From positions 1 through 64,000 of the forward strand of contig NZ_JBNPWZ010000010.1 of the NCBI RefSeq assembly GCF_050433565.1: a DNA stretch of 64,000 bases, written 5' to 3'. The stretch's first letter is position 1, and each line of letters begins with the position of its first letter. The position numbers and the translations under genes are program-made. The DNA is from Ornithinibacillus bavariensis. Lineage in GTDB: Bacteria; Bacillota; Bacilli; Bacillales; Amphibacillaceae. Below are positions 27,787 to 36,314 of the stretch, one piece after another. The notes beneath the pieces were generated by a model. It made no database searches, was not told the DNA's origin, and worked only from the letters and a program-made list of their open reading frames with translations.

Positions 27787-28149
27787 CTAAATATGCTTTC
27801 CCCGAGGCTGTAAACATAATAGAAGTAAAAGAATCATAGCAACAACATCCAGTCTAGCCTGGAAGGCAAATACGAGAAGACCTTGCTCAAATAGGATTGG
27901 GAGTTTCGTTAAATAAATGGCACCTGCCATAATTATGATTAATGGAATCGCAGCTTTCTTTACATATAACCGTGCAATGATAAGCGAACCACATCCAATT
28001 TCTGTGAGGGCAACAAGAAATGCCATTGTACGAGGATATGGGATTTCTAAATTTAAAAAATTAACCATATCCGGTGCAAGTAGTTTCATCATACCTGAGG
28101 TAATAAAAACAAATCCAACTGCATAACAAATCCAATTATCGATTCTCAT
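27787..28149 (-). CDS. DoxX-family membrane protein
   Basis: This is a 120-residue protein with four hydrophobic helices. The N-terminal WICYAVGFVFITSGMMKLL and the central TEIGCGSLIIARLY follow the DoxX/DoxD-like pattern. Members are small membrane proteins often linked to redox or quinone processes; function here is unknown. The Shine-Dalgarno is weak (GATGGC). It is convergent with htrC, with the DnaA-box cluster between them. A possible 29-codon ORF ends 7 bp upstream. Confidence 0.75.
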   Translation of the reverse strand: MRIDNWICYAVGFVFITSGMMKLLAPDMVNFLNLEIPYPRTMAFLVALTEIGCGSLIIARLYVKKAAIPLIIIMAGAIYLTKLPILFEQGLLVFAFQARLDVVAMILLLLLCLQPRGKHI

Positions 28150-28156
28150 TTGCCAT

Positions 28157-28246
28157 CTAATAGAAGTCTCCCCCCATACGATAGTGTGTCATCCATACAA
28201 TATATGCAATAAGTAGGACAAACTTTCCTATTTTAATTTGTACCAA
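28157..28246 (-). CDS. Possible 29-residue small membrane-like protein
   Basis: TTG-started ORF of 29 codons with a hydrophobic middle (KFVLLIAYIVWM). AGGAGG lies 12 nt upstream of TTG, a strong core with long spacing. It lies directly before the DoxX-family gene on the same strand, so it could be a leader peptide or small partner. No homologue is known to me. Apart from this, 28150-28468 holds only promoter-like AT-rich sequence. Confidence 0.25.
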   Translation of the reverse strand: MVQIKIGKFVLLIAYIVWMTHYRMGGDFY

Positions 28247-28468
28247 TTTAATCTTCTTCCTCCTGATTTTGCACAGAAAAGAGAGCTTCGGATAAAGCCG
28301 ATATGTATAAAGAAATCGTCCAATCACATGACATCAAGAAATATTCATGAAAAATGCTTGCGACAATAGTTAAATAAACTTATAATTTTCTTTATAATTT
28401 GTAAAGATGTATAGTAGATAGGAATGACCAGTCCTAGAATCGATTTGATACATAAAGGAAGTGCTTGC

Positions 28469-30184
28469 ATGTTAAAACGTTTTTTCTCGTATTACAAGCC
28501 ACATAAGCGGCTTTTTATTATTGATTTTACCTGTGCGGTATTTGTAGCTATACTGGAGCTTGCTTTTCCTGTAGCAGTACAGGAATTCATTGATAGGCTT
28601 CTACCAACGGAAAATTGGAATTTAATTGTGCTAGTAAGTATTTCCCTATTAGCGGTTTATTTATTAAGTACATTTATGCAATATATTGTCACCTACTGGG
28701 GACATAAACTAGGGGTAAATATTGAAACGGACATGCGCCAGGATTTGTTCCAGCATGTACAAAGACAGTCCTTTCGATTTTTCGATAATACGAAAACAGG
28801 ACATATTATGAGCCGAATTACAAATGATCTATTTGATATTGGGGAATTTGCCCATCACGGACCGGAAGACTTTTTCATTGCGATAATGACATTTATCGGT
28901 GCGTTTACATTAATGTTCAATATAAACTTCCACTTGTCACTAATCATTCTAGTTATTGTACCAATTCTCATTTGGTTAATTACGTACAGTAATATTAAAA
29001 TGAATCAGGCATGGAAATCGATGTATGAAGAGATTGCAGAAGTAAATGGTCGTGTTGAGGATGCCGTATCAGGTGTCCGTGTCGTACAATCCTTTACAAA
29101 TGAAGACTTTGAAACAAAGCGCTTCACAAAGGACAATTATAACTTTAGAAAGGCAAAGGTCGCTGCTTATAAAGTGATGGCTTTCGTTCATTCTAATATT
29201 TACATGATGATGCGCCTGATCGTACTTGTAGTGCTTGTCGTTGGTGCATGGCTGACCTTCAATAAGCATATGTCGTACGGGGAACTTGTTAGCTTTATTC
29301 TTTTCACGAACGTCTTATTCAATCCGATCAATAAAATAAGTGCATTACTAGAATTGTATCCAAAAGGAATGGCAGGGTTTAAACGGTTCACTGAAATACT
29401 TGATACAGAACCAGATGTCCAAGATCGCAAAGGTGCGAAAGATGTGAAGGACCTGCAAGGCTTTATCTCCTTCCACAAGGTAACCTTTGGTTATGAGAAA
29501 ACACAAGGGCCAGTAATTAAGGCAATGAGCTTCAATATTAATGCAGGTGAAACGGTAGCCTTCGTTGGGCCATCAGGTGCTGGAAAAACGACCATCTCAT
29601 CCTTAATACCGCGCTTCTATGATGTTGATAGTGGTCAAGTTACCATTGACGGAATGGATATTCGTGATATGACAAAGCGGTCACTTAGAGAGCATATCGG
29701 AATCGTACAACAGGATGTATTCTTGTTTACGGGAACGCTTCGTGAAAATATAGCTTACGGAAAGCTAGATGCGACAGAAGAGGAAATTCAGGAAGCAGCA
29801 AGAAGGGCCCATTTGGAGGAATTTATTAAAGAATTACCAGATGGCTATGAGACACAGGTTGGAGAACGGGGTCTGAAGCTTTCTGGCGGTCAAAAGCAAC
29901 GGATTGCAATCGCGAGAATGTTCCTGAAAAATCCACCAATCTTAATTTTAGATGAAGCAACCTCGGCACTAGATACGGAAACAGAAATGATTATCCAGCA
30001 AGCACTAAATGAGCTTGCACAAAACAGAACGACATTAATCATTGCACACCGACTAGCAACGATTCGCAATGCAGACCGAATCATGGTTATTACGAAAAAA
30101 GGAATCGAAGAAGAAGGTAGTCATGAAGAGCTAATCAGAAGAAATGGTGTATTTGCTAACCTGCATAAGGTTCAAATGCACTAA
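28469..30184 (+). CDS. ABC exporter, fused permease-ATPase (YgaD-like)
   Basis: This 571-residue half-transporter has six membrane helices in residues 1-310 (type IV exporter fold) followed by an ATPase. Walker A is GPSGAGKTT (about 368), the signature is LSGGQKQRIAIAR (about 470), Walker B is LILDEATSALD (about 490), and the H-loop His is in IAHRLATI. The N-terminal MLKRFFSYYKPHKRLF resembles B. subtilis YgaD. ATG at 28469 is chosen because AAAGGAAGTG lies upstream; an earlier in-frame start lacks support. It would act as a homodimer or with an unlinked partner; substrate unknown. Confidence 0.92.
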   Translation: MLKRFFSYYKPHKRLFIIDFTCAVFVAILELAFPVAVQEFIDRLLPTENWNLIVLVSISLLAVYLLSTFMQYIVTYWGHKLGVNIETDMRQDLFQHVQRQSFRFFDNTKTGHIMSRITNDLFDIGEFAHHGPEDFFIAIMTFIGAFTLMFNINFHLSLIILVIVPILIWLITYSNIKMNQAWKSMYEEIAEVNGRVEDAVSGVRVVQSFTNEDFETKRFTKDNYNFRKAKVAAYKVMAFVHSNIYMMMRLIVLVVLVVGAWLTFNKHMSYGELVSFILFTNVLFNPINKISALLELYPKGMAGFKRFTEILDTEPDVQDRKGAKDVKDLQGFISFHKVTFGYEKTQGPVIKAMSFNINAGETVAFVGPSGAGKTTISSLIPRFYDVDSGQVTIDGMDIRDMTKRSLREHIGIVQQDVFLFTGTLRENIAYGKLDATEEEIQEAARRAHLEEFIKELPDGYETQVGERGLKLSGGQKQRIAIARMFLKNPPILILDEATSALDTETEMIIQQALNELAQNRTTLIIAHRLATIRNADRIMVITKKGIEEEGSHEELIRRNGVFANLHKVQMH

Positions 30185-30244
30185 AAGATTTACTATTTTA
30201 GATAGGTAGTAAATTACAATAACAAGGACTTCTAGCCGCAACGT

Positions 30245-30276
30245 ATACCACCCGTGAGAACGGGTGGTATTTGTTT
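30245..30276. terminator. Terminator between ABC exporter and convergent hydrolase
   Basis: A perfect 10-bp stem (ATACCACCCG and complement) with a 6-nt loop is followed by TTGTTTT. It serves the plus-strand exporter and probably also the minus-strand hydrolase gene ending at 30283. Confidence 0.88.
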
Positions 30277-30282
30277 TATAGG

Positions 30283-31122
30283 TTAATTATTATCAAGAAT
30301 AAATTCTAGTATGGCACGCGAGAACTCTGCTGGACTTTCCACATATGGATGATGACCGCTTTCCAGTTGTTTGTAAATCCCATTAGGAAATTGGAAGCTC
30401 TCCTGATGTCTGGGCCCAACAGCATGATCAAATAACCCCGACAGAACGAAAGTAGGGACTATTACTTTTTCTGTTAGACATGTGAAGTCTTGGAAATATT
30501 CTTCATTGGAAAATATGTACTGCTGAAAGTCTGGCTGTGGTGAGAGAGCTTCATCGATTACCCTAAGTCTTTGCTCATCCTCAGGTGTATTAAACTGTAA
30601 TTTATAGAATAAATTCTCTTCTATCAGCTGATGTGCAGTTGCGTAAAATGTATTTACAAGATCAGCGGTATCATTTATTGGATTTTGTTTTTCTGTTATC
30701 CCCAACCATTCTCGCCCCTTCAAGATCTGGTGTGTGAATGAGTCTGCCATATTTAATGTAGAATTTGTCAGGATGAGTCCTTTCGTATGTTCTGGAAAAA
30801 GGTGTGCGTAATTTACCGCAAGTAACCCTCCAAAGGAATGCCCCATTACATACCATTCTTCTATCTTTAAATGACTACGCACTGCTTCTATATCCCGAAT
30901 CAACCGCTCGAGGGAGTAATCACCGTTTTCAGCTAAACGAGAACGACCACATCCCCTTTGATCTAAATAGATCATTTCCAGTTGCCCATGAAGGAACTCA
31001 CTAGTAAAATGCTGAAAGGATTTACTCCAATAGCCCGGGCCACCATGCAAATAAATGCACGGAACTCCTGCCCCTTCCTTTTCTATGTATAACGTAACTC
31101 CATCACAAGTTTTTATATGCAT
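30283..31122 (-). CDS. Alpha/beta hydrolase, proline-iminopeptidase-like
   Basis: This 279-residue alpha/beta-hydrolase has an oxyanion HGGPGYW near residue 26 and DQRGCGRSR near 53. The nucleophile elbow is GHSFGG near 94, and the acid and histidine are in the C-terminal LSGLFDHAVG and ESGHHPYVE segments. HGGPG and DQRGCGRS are typical of prolyl aminopeptidases (peptidase S33), but substrate cannot be fixed by eye. AGGAGG precedes ATG. It begins 9 bp after the stop of an upstream DinB-family gene, so the two are cotranscribed. Confidence 0.85.
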   Translation of the reverse strand: MHIKTCDGVTLYIEKEGAGVPCIYLHGGPGYWSKSFQHFTSEFLHGQLEMIYLDQRGCGRSRLAENGDYSLERLIRDIEAVRSHLKIEEWYVMGHSFGGLLAVNYAHLFPEHTKGLILTNSTLNMADSFTHQILKGREWLGITEKQNPINDTADLVNTFYATAHQLIEENLFYKLQFNTPEDEQRLRVIDEALSPQPDFQQYIFSNEEYFQDFTCLTEKVIVPTFVLSGLFDHAVGPRHQESFQFPNGIYKQLESGHHPYVESPAEFSRAILEFILDNN

Positions 31123-31131
31123 CGTAGCCTC

Positions 31132-31596
31132 CTAAAACAATCCCCTAAAAATCACATTGGCCGAAACTGGCTTCCGTCCCATTTCTCTCGCCCAAACTGA
31201 TAGTTGACCAATATGATGAATCTCATGAGCGATAATGTGGTGAAGAATCTCTTCTTTCGTAAATTCTCCCTCCATCCATGGAGCAGTCACGATAGCATTC
31301 TTATTTCCAATACCATCATTCGTAAGAAATACCTCGATTTCATTTCGATATGTTTCGGATAGAGACTGAACCTCTGCTATTGTTGAAAAGGTACTAAAAT
31401 CGATGGCAATATCTTCTTTTCCCTGTATGGCACGAATCCAGCTATATTCTACATCGATAATATGTAAAAAGGTATTTAGTATATTACCTACGCCGCCGAT
31501 ACGCTCTTTAATCAGTTCTTCCTCTGAGAGCTGCTTACACCATTCTAACCACTCATCCCGAACCTGCCAATTATATTGAAAAAACGTATAAAACAT
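31132..31596 (-). CDS. DinB-family protein (paralogue 1)
   Basis: This 154-residue four-helix DinB/YfiT-like protein starts with MFYTFFQYNWQVRDEWLEWC. It has the three-histidine metal pattern: His in FLHIIDVEYSW, and HHIIAHEIHHIGQLSVWARE at the C-terminus. DinB-fold proteins include thiol transferases (bacillithiol S-transferases) and many of unknown function. It is a clear paralogue of the gene at 38031 (same N-terminus, same C-terminal SANxxxRGL ending). ATG at 31596 follows GGAGGGG. It forms an operon with the downstream hydrolase. Confidence 0.85.
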   Translation of the reverse strand: MFYTFFQYNWQVRDEWLEWCKQLSEEELIKERIGGVGNILNTFLHIIDVEYSWIRAIQGKEDIAIDFSTFSTIAEVQSLSETYRNEIEVFLTNDGIGNKNAIVTAPWMEGEFTKEEILHHIIAHEIHHIGQLSVWAREMGRKPVSANVIFRGLF

Positions 31597-31650
31597 ATCC
31601 ACCCCTCCTAACCAAAATAAGTTCGACAGGCGTCTCCACCATTTGTCGAT

Positions 31651-31664
31651 ATTTCCCGGGAAAT
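31651..31664. promoter_or_regulatory. Noc-binding site (NBS)
   Basis: ATTTCCCGGGAAAT is a perfect 14-bp palindrome and equals the Noc-binding consensus of B. subtilis. It lies in the intergenic gap upstream of the DinB gene. Noc spreads from such sites, binds the membrane, and keeps FtsZ from dividing over the nucleoid. The noc gene itself should lie just left of this window. Confidence 0.85.
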
Positions 31665-31711
31665 GCTGAAAAACATATTTTTAAAAACTTTTAGATCCTG
31701 TCTCGTAGCTG

Positions 31712-32701
31712 CTATTGATTATTTAACATATCCTCTAGTTCCAGTAGATGCTCCGACAGCCAAAGCATCTCATGAACAAACCGCTTTGGTGGTCCTTTTC
31801 TAGTATCTAGCTCTGTATCCAGCCACCATTGACTTTCCATATACCATAATAGTTTCAACGATTTTGTTAAAAGACCAGTTTCACGGGGATGAAAATAGCG
31901 ATACCCCTCTAAAAATGCCAGTGCATGGTGAACCTTCAATTGCTCGCCATCTAGTGCGCCAGAAATAACTGCCCTTCCAATATCTAAGGTGAGAAAGTCA
32001 TATTTCATTCTATCGAAATCAAGAATAGCAGCTAGCTCATCAGGCTGGAATAAGATATTATCTACCCACAAATCACGATGAGATAGTCCAGTACGATGGG
32101 TAATAAATGCTTCTGGGTTAACTATTTCTAGTAGCTTCAGCTGTTGTTCAATAATGGGTTCTAAATGAGGTTTATTCTGTGCGAGTACATTATTACGCAT
32201 GGTAGCCCAGTACGAGTATCTATCTTCTCTCAATGGTGGTTGAAATGCCGTGGTGTGATGTACAGAGGAAAAATTGTTATTTAAGATGTAGTGTAGCTTA
32301 CCAGTATAATACCCTAAGTCAAACATCTGGCTATCTGTTAGCTTTCCAGCGTTAACAGTATTCCCCGAACAATAATCCAGTACGATAAAATACTCCCCGC
32401 CACTAGATTGCAAGAATAAATCAGTGCCATGAGTATGGATTTTAGGAGTAGGAAACGAATGCCGATGCAAATAATTTTGGATTTGATAGACATGCTTTAA
32501 TTCTGCAATGGAATATTTCTTCAAGCGTTCCTTATGATATTGCTTCAATAAAAAGGTACCATCATTCGTCTCAACCTTCCATTTTAGGTTCAGCCAACCT
32601 TTCCGAATCGGATCAACTGCTTCTATTCTCAGTCCGAATAGTCTTTGGAAATGATGTAGAATGTCCTCTTGAATATCCTGATCGGTTAACAGCTTCCCCA
32701 T
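31712..32701 (-). CDS. Aminoglycoside-phosphotransferase-fold kinase (CotS/APH-like)
   Basis: This 329-residue protein has the APH/choline-kinase fold. The nucleotide-binding N-lobe includes LLKQYHKERL (Lys). The catalytic loop is THRTGLSHRDLWVDNILF, with Asp and Asn in the Brenner-type motif, and the metal-binding Asp is in AAILDFDRMKYDFLTLDIGR. Spore coat proteins CotS, CotI and YutH share this architecture, so a spore role is possible but not shown. A GGTGGTG ribosome-binding site lies before ATG. It is likely monocistronic. Confidence 0.82.
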   Translation of the reverse strand: MGKLLTDQDIQEDILHHFQRLFGLRIEAVDPIRKGWLNLKWKVETNDGTFLLKQYHKERLKKYSIAELKHVYQIQNYLHRHSFPTPKIHTHGTDLFLQSSGGEYFIVLDYCSGNTVNAGKLTDSQMFDLGYYTGKLHYILNNNFSSVHHTTAFQPPLREDRYSYWATMRNNVLAQNKPHLEPIIEQQLKLLEIVNPEAFITHRTGLSHRDLWVDNILFQPDELAAILDFDRMKYDFLTLDIGRAVISGALDGEQLKVHHALAFLEGYRYFHPRETGLLTKSLKLLWYMESQWWLDTELDTRKGPPKRFVHEMLWLSEHLLELEDMLNNQ

Positions 32702-32793
32702 AAAATCACCACCCTTTCTCCCTATTATGTAACTATAGCTGATTATCTACCCAATAACAAGAACATATGTTTGCGAAGACCTAATGAGTGGAC

Positions 32794-33296
32794 CTAATAA
32801 TCCAATTCGTATTGAATAAGCCGAGCTTCTATCCCTTTATACCATTCACTACCATTTCTACTAATCTCTTTAAAGCCAAGCTTTTCAAGCATTCTTCTTG
32901 ATCGATGATTAGTTTCATGGGTCTCTGCATGAAACACATGAATCCCCAGCTTTTTGTTAGCATAGTCCATCATTTTCTTAGAAGCTATGAAACCAATACC
33001 CTTCCCCCATAAACTACTCTCTCCGATAGCAATTCCTAATTCTGCAGTATCTCCTACAATACAAGCTAAATCTGCATACCCAATTAATCGCTGATCTAGT
33101 TCAATTCCCATGCGAATGAAGTCGTTCGCCTGATTATGAACACATTGCTGCCACCAACTTATAATTCATCGGGCTCTCTATTTAAATCCCAGTCGTTAGT
33201 CAAACAAAATGCCTCATCCTTACTCCAAGCCAAGACAGAAGAGTAATCTTCTAGCTTAATGGGTCTAATTTTTATCGGAAAAAATGTCCCTTCCAT
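32794..33296 (-). pseudogene. GNAT N-acetyltransferase, frameshifted
   Basis: The start MEGTFFPIKIRPIKLEDYSS at 33296 has a good ribosome-binding site (AAGGGGTG) and reads to a stop at about 33160. A second frame then continues the same GNAT domain (SWWQQCVHNQANDFIRMGIE and onward) to 32794. The break is near 33165-33171, where one base is missing. The downstream part holds the acetyl-CoA loop (GESSLWGKGIGFIASKKMM) and the C-terminal NHRSRRMLEKLGF helix. Original length would be about 166 residues. A sequencing error is possible, but similar breaks cluster in the accessory genes of the window. Confidence 0.75.
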
Positions 33297-33322
33297 CAAT
33301 CATCACCCCTTCGATATAACAA

Positions 33323-33349
33323 AGCTGCACCTCAACCTGAGATGCAGCT
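33323..33349 (-). terminator. Terminator of minus-strand GNAT gene
   Basis: AGCTGCACCTCA pairs with TGAGATGCAGCT (one mismatch) around a 3-nt loop, and on the minus strand is followed by TTGTTAT. It lies just past the stop of the GNAT gene at 33356. Confidence 0.7.
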
Positions 33350-33355
33350 CTCTAC

Positions 33356-33760
33356 TTATTCGCCAGACTGTCTATCGTAATTTCTCTTTAGCATGCCAGT
33401 CCCCTTCATCATGCCAAGCTTCTCATAATATGGTACCAGATCATCATCACAGCATAGGTCAATCATATACAAATGCTCGAGCTGCTTTAGCATTCTAGAA
33501 ACTAATTCATTACCAATACCCTTATTCTGATAAGCAGGTAAGACCTCCAGTAAAGGAATATAGGCAGAAAGGACACCGTCACTAATGGCAGTAATAAAGC
33601 CAACGACCTTGTTCTTACCCTCATCAATGGCTAATACCACATGGCTACTGCCTGCCAATAATTTTAAATGTGTCCTTGCGCTAGGTGGATTTGGCCAGTC
33701 CACAAAAAAGCCATCTACCATCGCAGACGAAATGCCATCCATTGAATTCACATACATCAT
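33356..33760 (-). CDS. GNAT family N-acetyltransferase
   Basis: This 134-residue acetyltransferase has the GNAT core strand VVGFITAISDGVLSAYIPLLEV and the acetyl-CoA pyrophosphate loop YQNKGIGNELVSRML. ATG at 33760 (MMYVNSMDG) is preferred because GGGAG lies 9 nt upstream; eleven earlier codons are open but unsupported. Substrate unknown. A terminator follows. Confidence 0.8.
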   Translation of the reverse strand: MMYVNSMDGISSAMVDGFFVDWPNPPSARTHLKLLAGSSHVVLAIDEGKNKVVGFITAISDGVLSAYIPLLEVLPAYQNKGIGNELVSRMLKQLEHLYMIDLCCDDDLVPYYEKLGMMKGTGMLKRNYDRQSGE

Positions 33761-33870
33761 ATCTATCAACTCCCTACATAATATGAAAAACAAGATAGGA
33801 AAATTGATAGAATCAATTATATAGCAACAAAATCAAAACCCCCTAAACGCTATAGAACAAAGTACATTCA

Positions 33871-34455
33871 CTACGCCTTTTTAACCTGCTTCAGATGCTC
33901 CACTCGATTCCAGTCCTTCAGCACCCAATCGCCATTTTCCCAAGCGATAGTTGAGATACTAGTATTTTCTATTTTTTGTTTACCTAAATCAATCTGGTCG
34001 CGAGAAATTATCTTTAGTATTCGATAGATTACTTGTCCGTGTGCAACTAACAAGACCCTTTTTCCAGCATGCTTTTCCTGTACCTTCTCAAGTCCGGTCA
34101 TAATCCGCTTAGCAAATACGTCAAGCTCCTCCTGATTAGGGTAATTAAAATCAGGGTATAGCTTAGACCGTTCCTCCATCGTTAATCCTTCACCATCACC
34201 AAAGAAACGCTCCGCAAAGTCATCCATCACTTCAAATGGAAGCTGTAAATAGCTATTGATGATCTCCGCGGTTTTCCTAGCTCGCTGTAATCCACTTGAA
34301 ATAACCACATCATAATCACTTGCTAAAAGCGAAGCGCCACAAGCCTCCGCTTGTCCAATTCCTTTGCTATTTAAAGGGATATCTGTCTGTCCCTGCATTC
34401 TTTTTTCCGCATTCCAGTCTGTCTCTCCATGTCTCACTAAATACACTGTAGTCAT
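33871..34455 (-). CDS. Histidine phosphatase family protein
   Basis: This 194-residue phosphoglycerate-mutase-like enzyme has the RHG motif LVRHGETDWN at residues 6-15 and a second catalytic histidine in VAHGQVIYRI near 148. SSGLQRARKTAEI is the third family segment. It resembles broad-specificity phosphatases such as PhoE. ATG at 34455 follows AGGAGTGG; the GTG three codons earlier overlaps the ribosome-binding site. The next gene upstream ends 28 bp away on the same strand. Confidence 0.85.
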   Translation of the reverse strand: MTTVYLVRHGETDWNAEKRMQGQTDIPLNSKGIGQAEACGASLLASDYDVVISSGLQRARKTAEIINSYLQLPFEVMDDFAERFFGDGEGLTMEERSKLYPDFNYPNQEELDVFAKRIMTGLEKVQEKHAGKRVLLVAHGQVIYRILKIISRDQIDLGKQKIENTSISTIAWENGDWVLKDWNRVEHLKQVKKA

Positions 34456-34483
34456 ATGTGCCACTCCTGTCTAATCTATTTAT

Positions 34484-34867
34484 CTATGCATATAAATCTA
34501 TTATATATGTAATGAAGCTTTCTAGCTCACCATAATAATAGTCGATTTGGTCTAGATAGTAAAAAGTGGTAGCCGTGTTTACAGCTATTTCCTTGTCAGA
34601 ATACAAATGGATCTTCTTTTGTAAGCCGATGCCAATTCCTAGCTCAATATGTGTACCCTTACCACCTGGCAAAAGCACCAAAATAACATCGCTAGCCTTA
34701 ACCGCATCTCGTTCTGCTATTCCAATCGCACGTAAATCAGCTACAGACATTGCTCGACTATTTTTCGTCCAGTCATACGTATGAACGTGACCAGCAGCTA
34801 TCAACCGATCACGTACTCTCCGTACAATTTCTTTATTATCTAACCCTGAAGCAATGTAAAAATTCAT
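34484..34867 (-). CDS. Nucleoside 2-deoxyribosyltransferase-like protein
   Basis: This 127-residue protein has the fold markers FYIASGLDNKE at the N-terminus and LPGGKGTHIELGIGIGLQKK in the middle, as in nucleoside 2-deoxyribosyltransferase and related NDT-like proteins. The Glu in THIELG corresponds to the usual catalytic Glu. Actual substrate is unclear; related short proteins may act in nucleotide salvage or signalling. Its start overlaps the upstream GNAT gene by 4 bp (ATGA), indicating coupling. Confidence 0.75.
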   Translation of the reverse strand: MNFYIASGLDNKEIVRRVRDRLIAAGHVHTYDWTKNSRAMSVADLRAIGIAERDAVKASDVILVLLPGGKGTHIELGIGIGLQKKIHLYSDKEIAVNTATTFYYLDQIDYYYGELESFITYIIDLYA

Positions 34868-35421
34868 CGATTACCCCTCACCATTTCCCACTCATTGGCT
34901 AGCAGTCCATAAACCACAAGATCAACAAAGTGGTCATATAACCATTCGCCCTGTCGAATTTGTCCTTCTATTGTAAATCCAAGGCGTTCTGGAATTTTAC
35001 GGCTTTTGATATTTTCAATCGCTGCCCGAATCTCTATACGATGTAATCCTAAATTCTGGAAGCCATAATCAATCAATGCACTAGTTGCCCTTGTTATAAT
35101 TCCTAATCCTTGAAAATCCTTTCCTTGCCAGTAGCCAATTACACCGGCTCGATTGGCCCAATCAAACTGGTTATATCCCATCATGCCACAGAGTTTACCC
35201 TGATAGTACACACCTAGAATTAATCCAAGTCGCTCTTCATACGATTGCCAAGCATAGCGAATAAAATCCTCAGAATCGAGTACCGTTCTTGTTTCGTCTA
35301 CCCATGGGAGCCATTCCCGTAAGTACTCCCGAGAGCGATCAGTAAGGCGAAACAGTTCATGAGCATCCTTGACATCCAATAATCTCAACGTGATTTCTTC
35401 ATCAACCGCATAAACAAACAA
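34864..35421 (-). CDS. RimJ/RimL-type GNAT N-acetyltransferase
   Basis: This 185-residue protein matches the ribosomal-protein/serine acetyltransferase subfamily: ITLRLLDVKDAHELFRLTDR at the start, IGYWQGKDFQGLGIITRATS as the acetyl-CoA loop, and RIEIRAAIENIKSRKIPERL at the C-terminus. The start is TTG, 8 nt after GGGAGG; no ATG fits. It is the first gene of a short operon with the NDT-like gene. The real target is unknown. Confidence 0.8.
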   Translation of the reverse strand: MFVYAVDEEITLRLLDVKDAHELFRLTDRSREYLREWLPWVDETRTVLDSEDFIRYAWQSYEERLGLILGVYYQGKLCGMMGYNQFDWANRAGVIGYWQGKDFQGLGIITRATSALIDYGFQNLGLHRIEIRAAIENIKSRKIPERLGFTIEGQIRQGEWLYDHFVDLVVYGLLANEWEMVRGNR

Positions 35422-35525
35422 AGAATCGCCTCCCGATTTCTATCATCAATCATAACACAGTACGATTAGATTTAAGAAAATAATCTTTTTGCTTTCCTTA
35501 ATTTTGTTATAATTATGATAAATTA

Positions 35526-35858
35526 TTAAATATGAAGCGTTTTTAGTACTAAAATTAGGAGAAAAAAACCTCCAAAGACAATATAGTGCTGCCAATGATT
35601 TTTGTTATAAATGATTCTCCCATTGATATATCGGGAAATGAAAACCAAAACAATAATAAAGAGATAAAAAATCATGGATATTGCAACACCAACTATCTCT
35701 AGCAATGCAGAACAAAGAAACAATGCGTGTACTGCAATGTAGAAATATAACACCCTTTTTTGACTGGAAGAAAGAGCTTCGTAGTTTTTAAGAAGCATTA
35801 TACTAGCTCCAAAAAGCATCATGAAGCAGTATAAGATGATAAGAATGATAGAAATCAT
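35526..35858 (-). CDS. Four-helix membrane protein under MerR-type promoter
   Basis: This 110-residue hydrophobic protein has four predicted helices and short basic loops (RYINGRIIYNKNHWQHY). I do not recognise the family. GGGGG precedes ATG. It is divergent from a MerR-family gene 78 bp away, and its promoter has the 19-bp spacer with centred palindrome that MerR regulators need, so it is probably the regulator's target. Small-molecule export or sensing is possible but unproven. Confidence 0.7.
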   Translation of the reverse strand: MISIILIILYCFMMLFGASIMLLKNYEALSSSQKRVLYFYIAVHALFLCSALLEIVGVAISMIFYLFIIVLVFISRYINGRIIYNKNHWQHYIVFGGFFLLILVLKTLHI

Positions 35859-35885
35859 ATAAATTACCCCCTATCTATTTTTTCC

Positions 35886-35916
35886 ACTATACAATGTGGG
35901 GTTAACCCCATGTAAA
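35886..35916 (-). promoter_or_regulatory. MerR-type promoter with 19-bp spacer and operator
   Basis: On the minus strand TTTACA (35916-35911) and TATAGT (35891-35886) are 19 bp apart. The spacer holds the perfect palindrome GGGGTTAACCCC (35898-35909). Over-long spacers with a central dyad are the mark of MerR-activated promoters. The divergent gene at 35937 encodes a MerR protein. The promoter drives the small membrane protein at 35858. Confidence 0.7.
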
Positions 35917-35936
35917 CAACAAAACTAGGTGATGAC

Positions 35937-36314
35937 ATGAAAATTGGACAATTTATAAAGGAAGTTGAAACAACAAAGGATACCGTACGTCATTATGAAG
36001 CATTACATCTACTTCAGCCCGCATGGGAAAATACACATCGTATTTATGGGCAAAAAGAGGTGGAGGACTTTTTGGTAATAAAAGAAATGCAGTCATTTGG
36101 TTTATCCTTAACCGACATTCAATCCTTGTTTCAATTAAAAAGGCAAAATGGTTGTGGAAATCCCACCCTTATCGAGGGTGTCATGACAAAGCTTGAGGAA
36201 ATGAGAGAGAAACTAGAAGAAGAAGAGAAACGGATACAGCGGAAAAAGCATCAATTAACGGAGACGATGCAAGCAATACATTTATTAGCGGGTGATAAAA
36301 ATGCCAACTTGTAA
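35937..36314 (+). CDS. MerR-family transcriptional regulator
   Basis: This 125-residue protein has the MerR winged-helix start IGQFIKEVETTKDTVRHYEA (residues 3-22), followed by HRIYGQKEVEDFLVIKEMQ. A long coiled-coil dimerisation helix with many E/K residues (about 82-113) ends the protein. The effector domain is minimal, as in MerR proteins with small or no ligand pockets; a lone Cys is in NGCGNPT. AGGTGATG precedes ATG. The next gene starts inside its 3' end. Confidence 0.85.
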   Translation: MKIGQFIKEVETTKDTVRHYEALHLLQPAWENTHRIYGQKEVEDFLVIKEMQSFGLSLTDIQSLFQLKRQNGCGNPTLIEGVMTKLEEMREKLEEEEKRIQRKKHQLTETMQAIHLLAGDKNANL

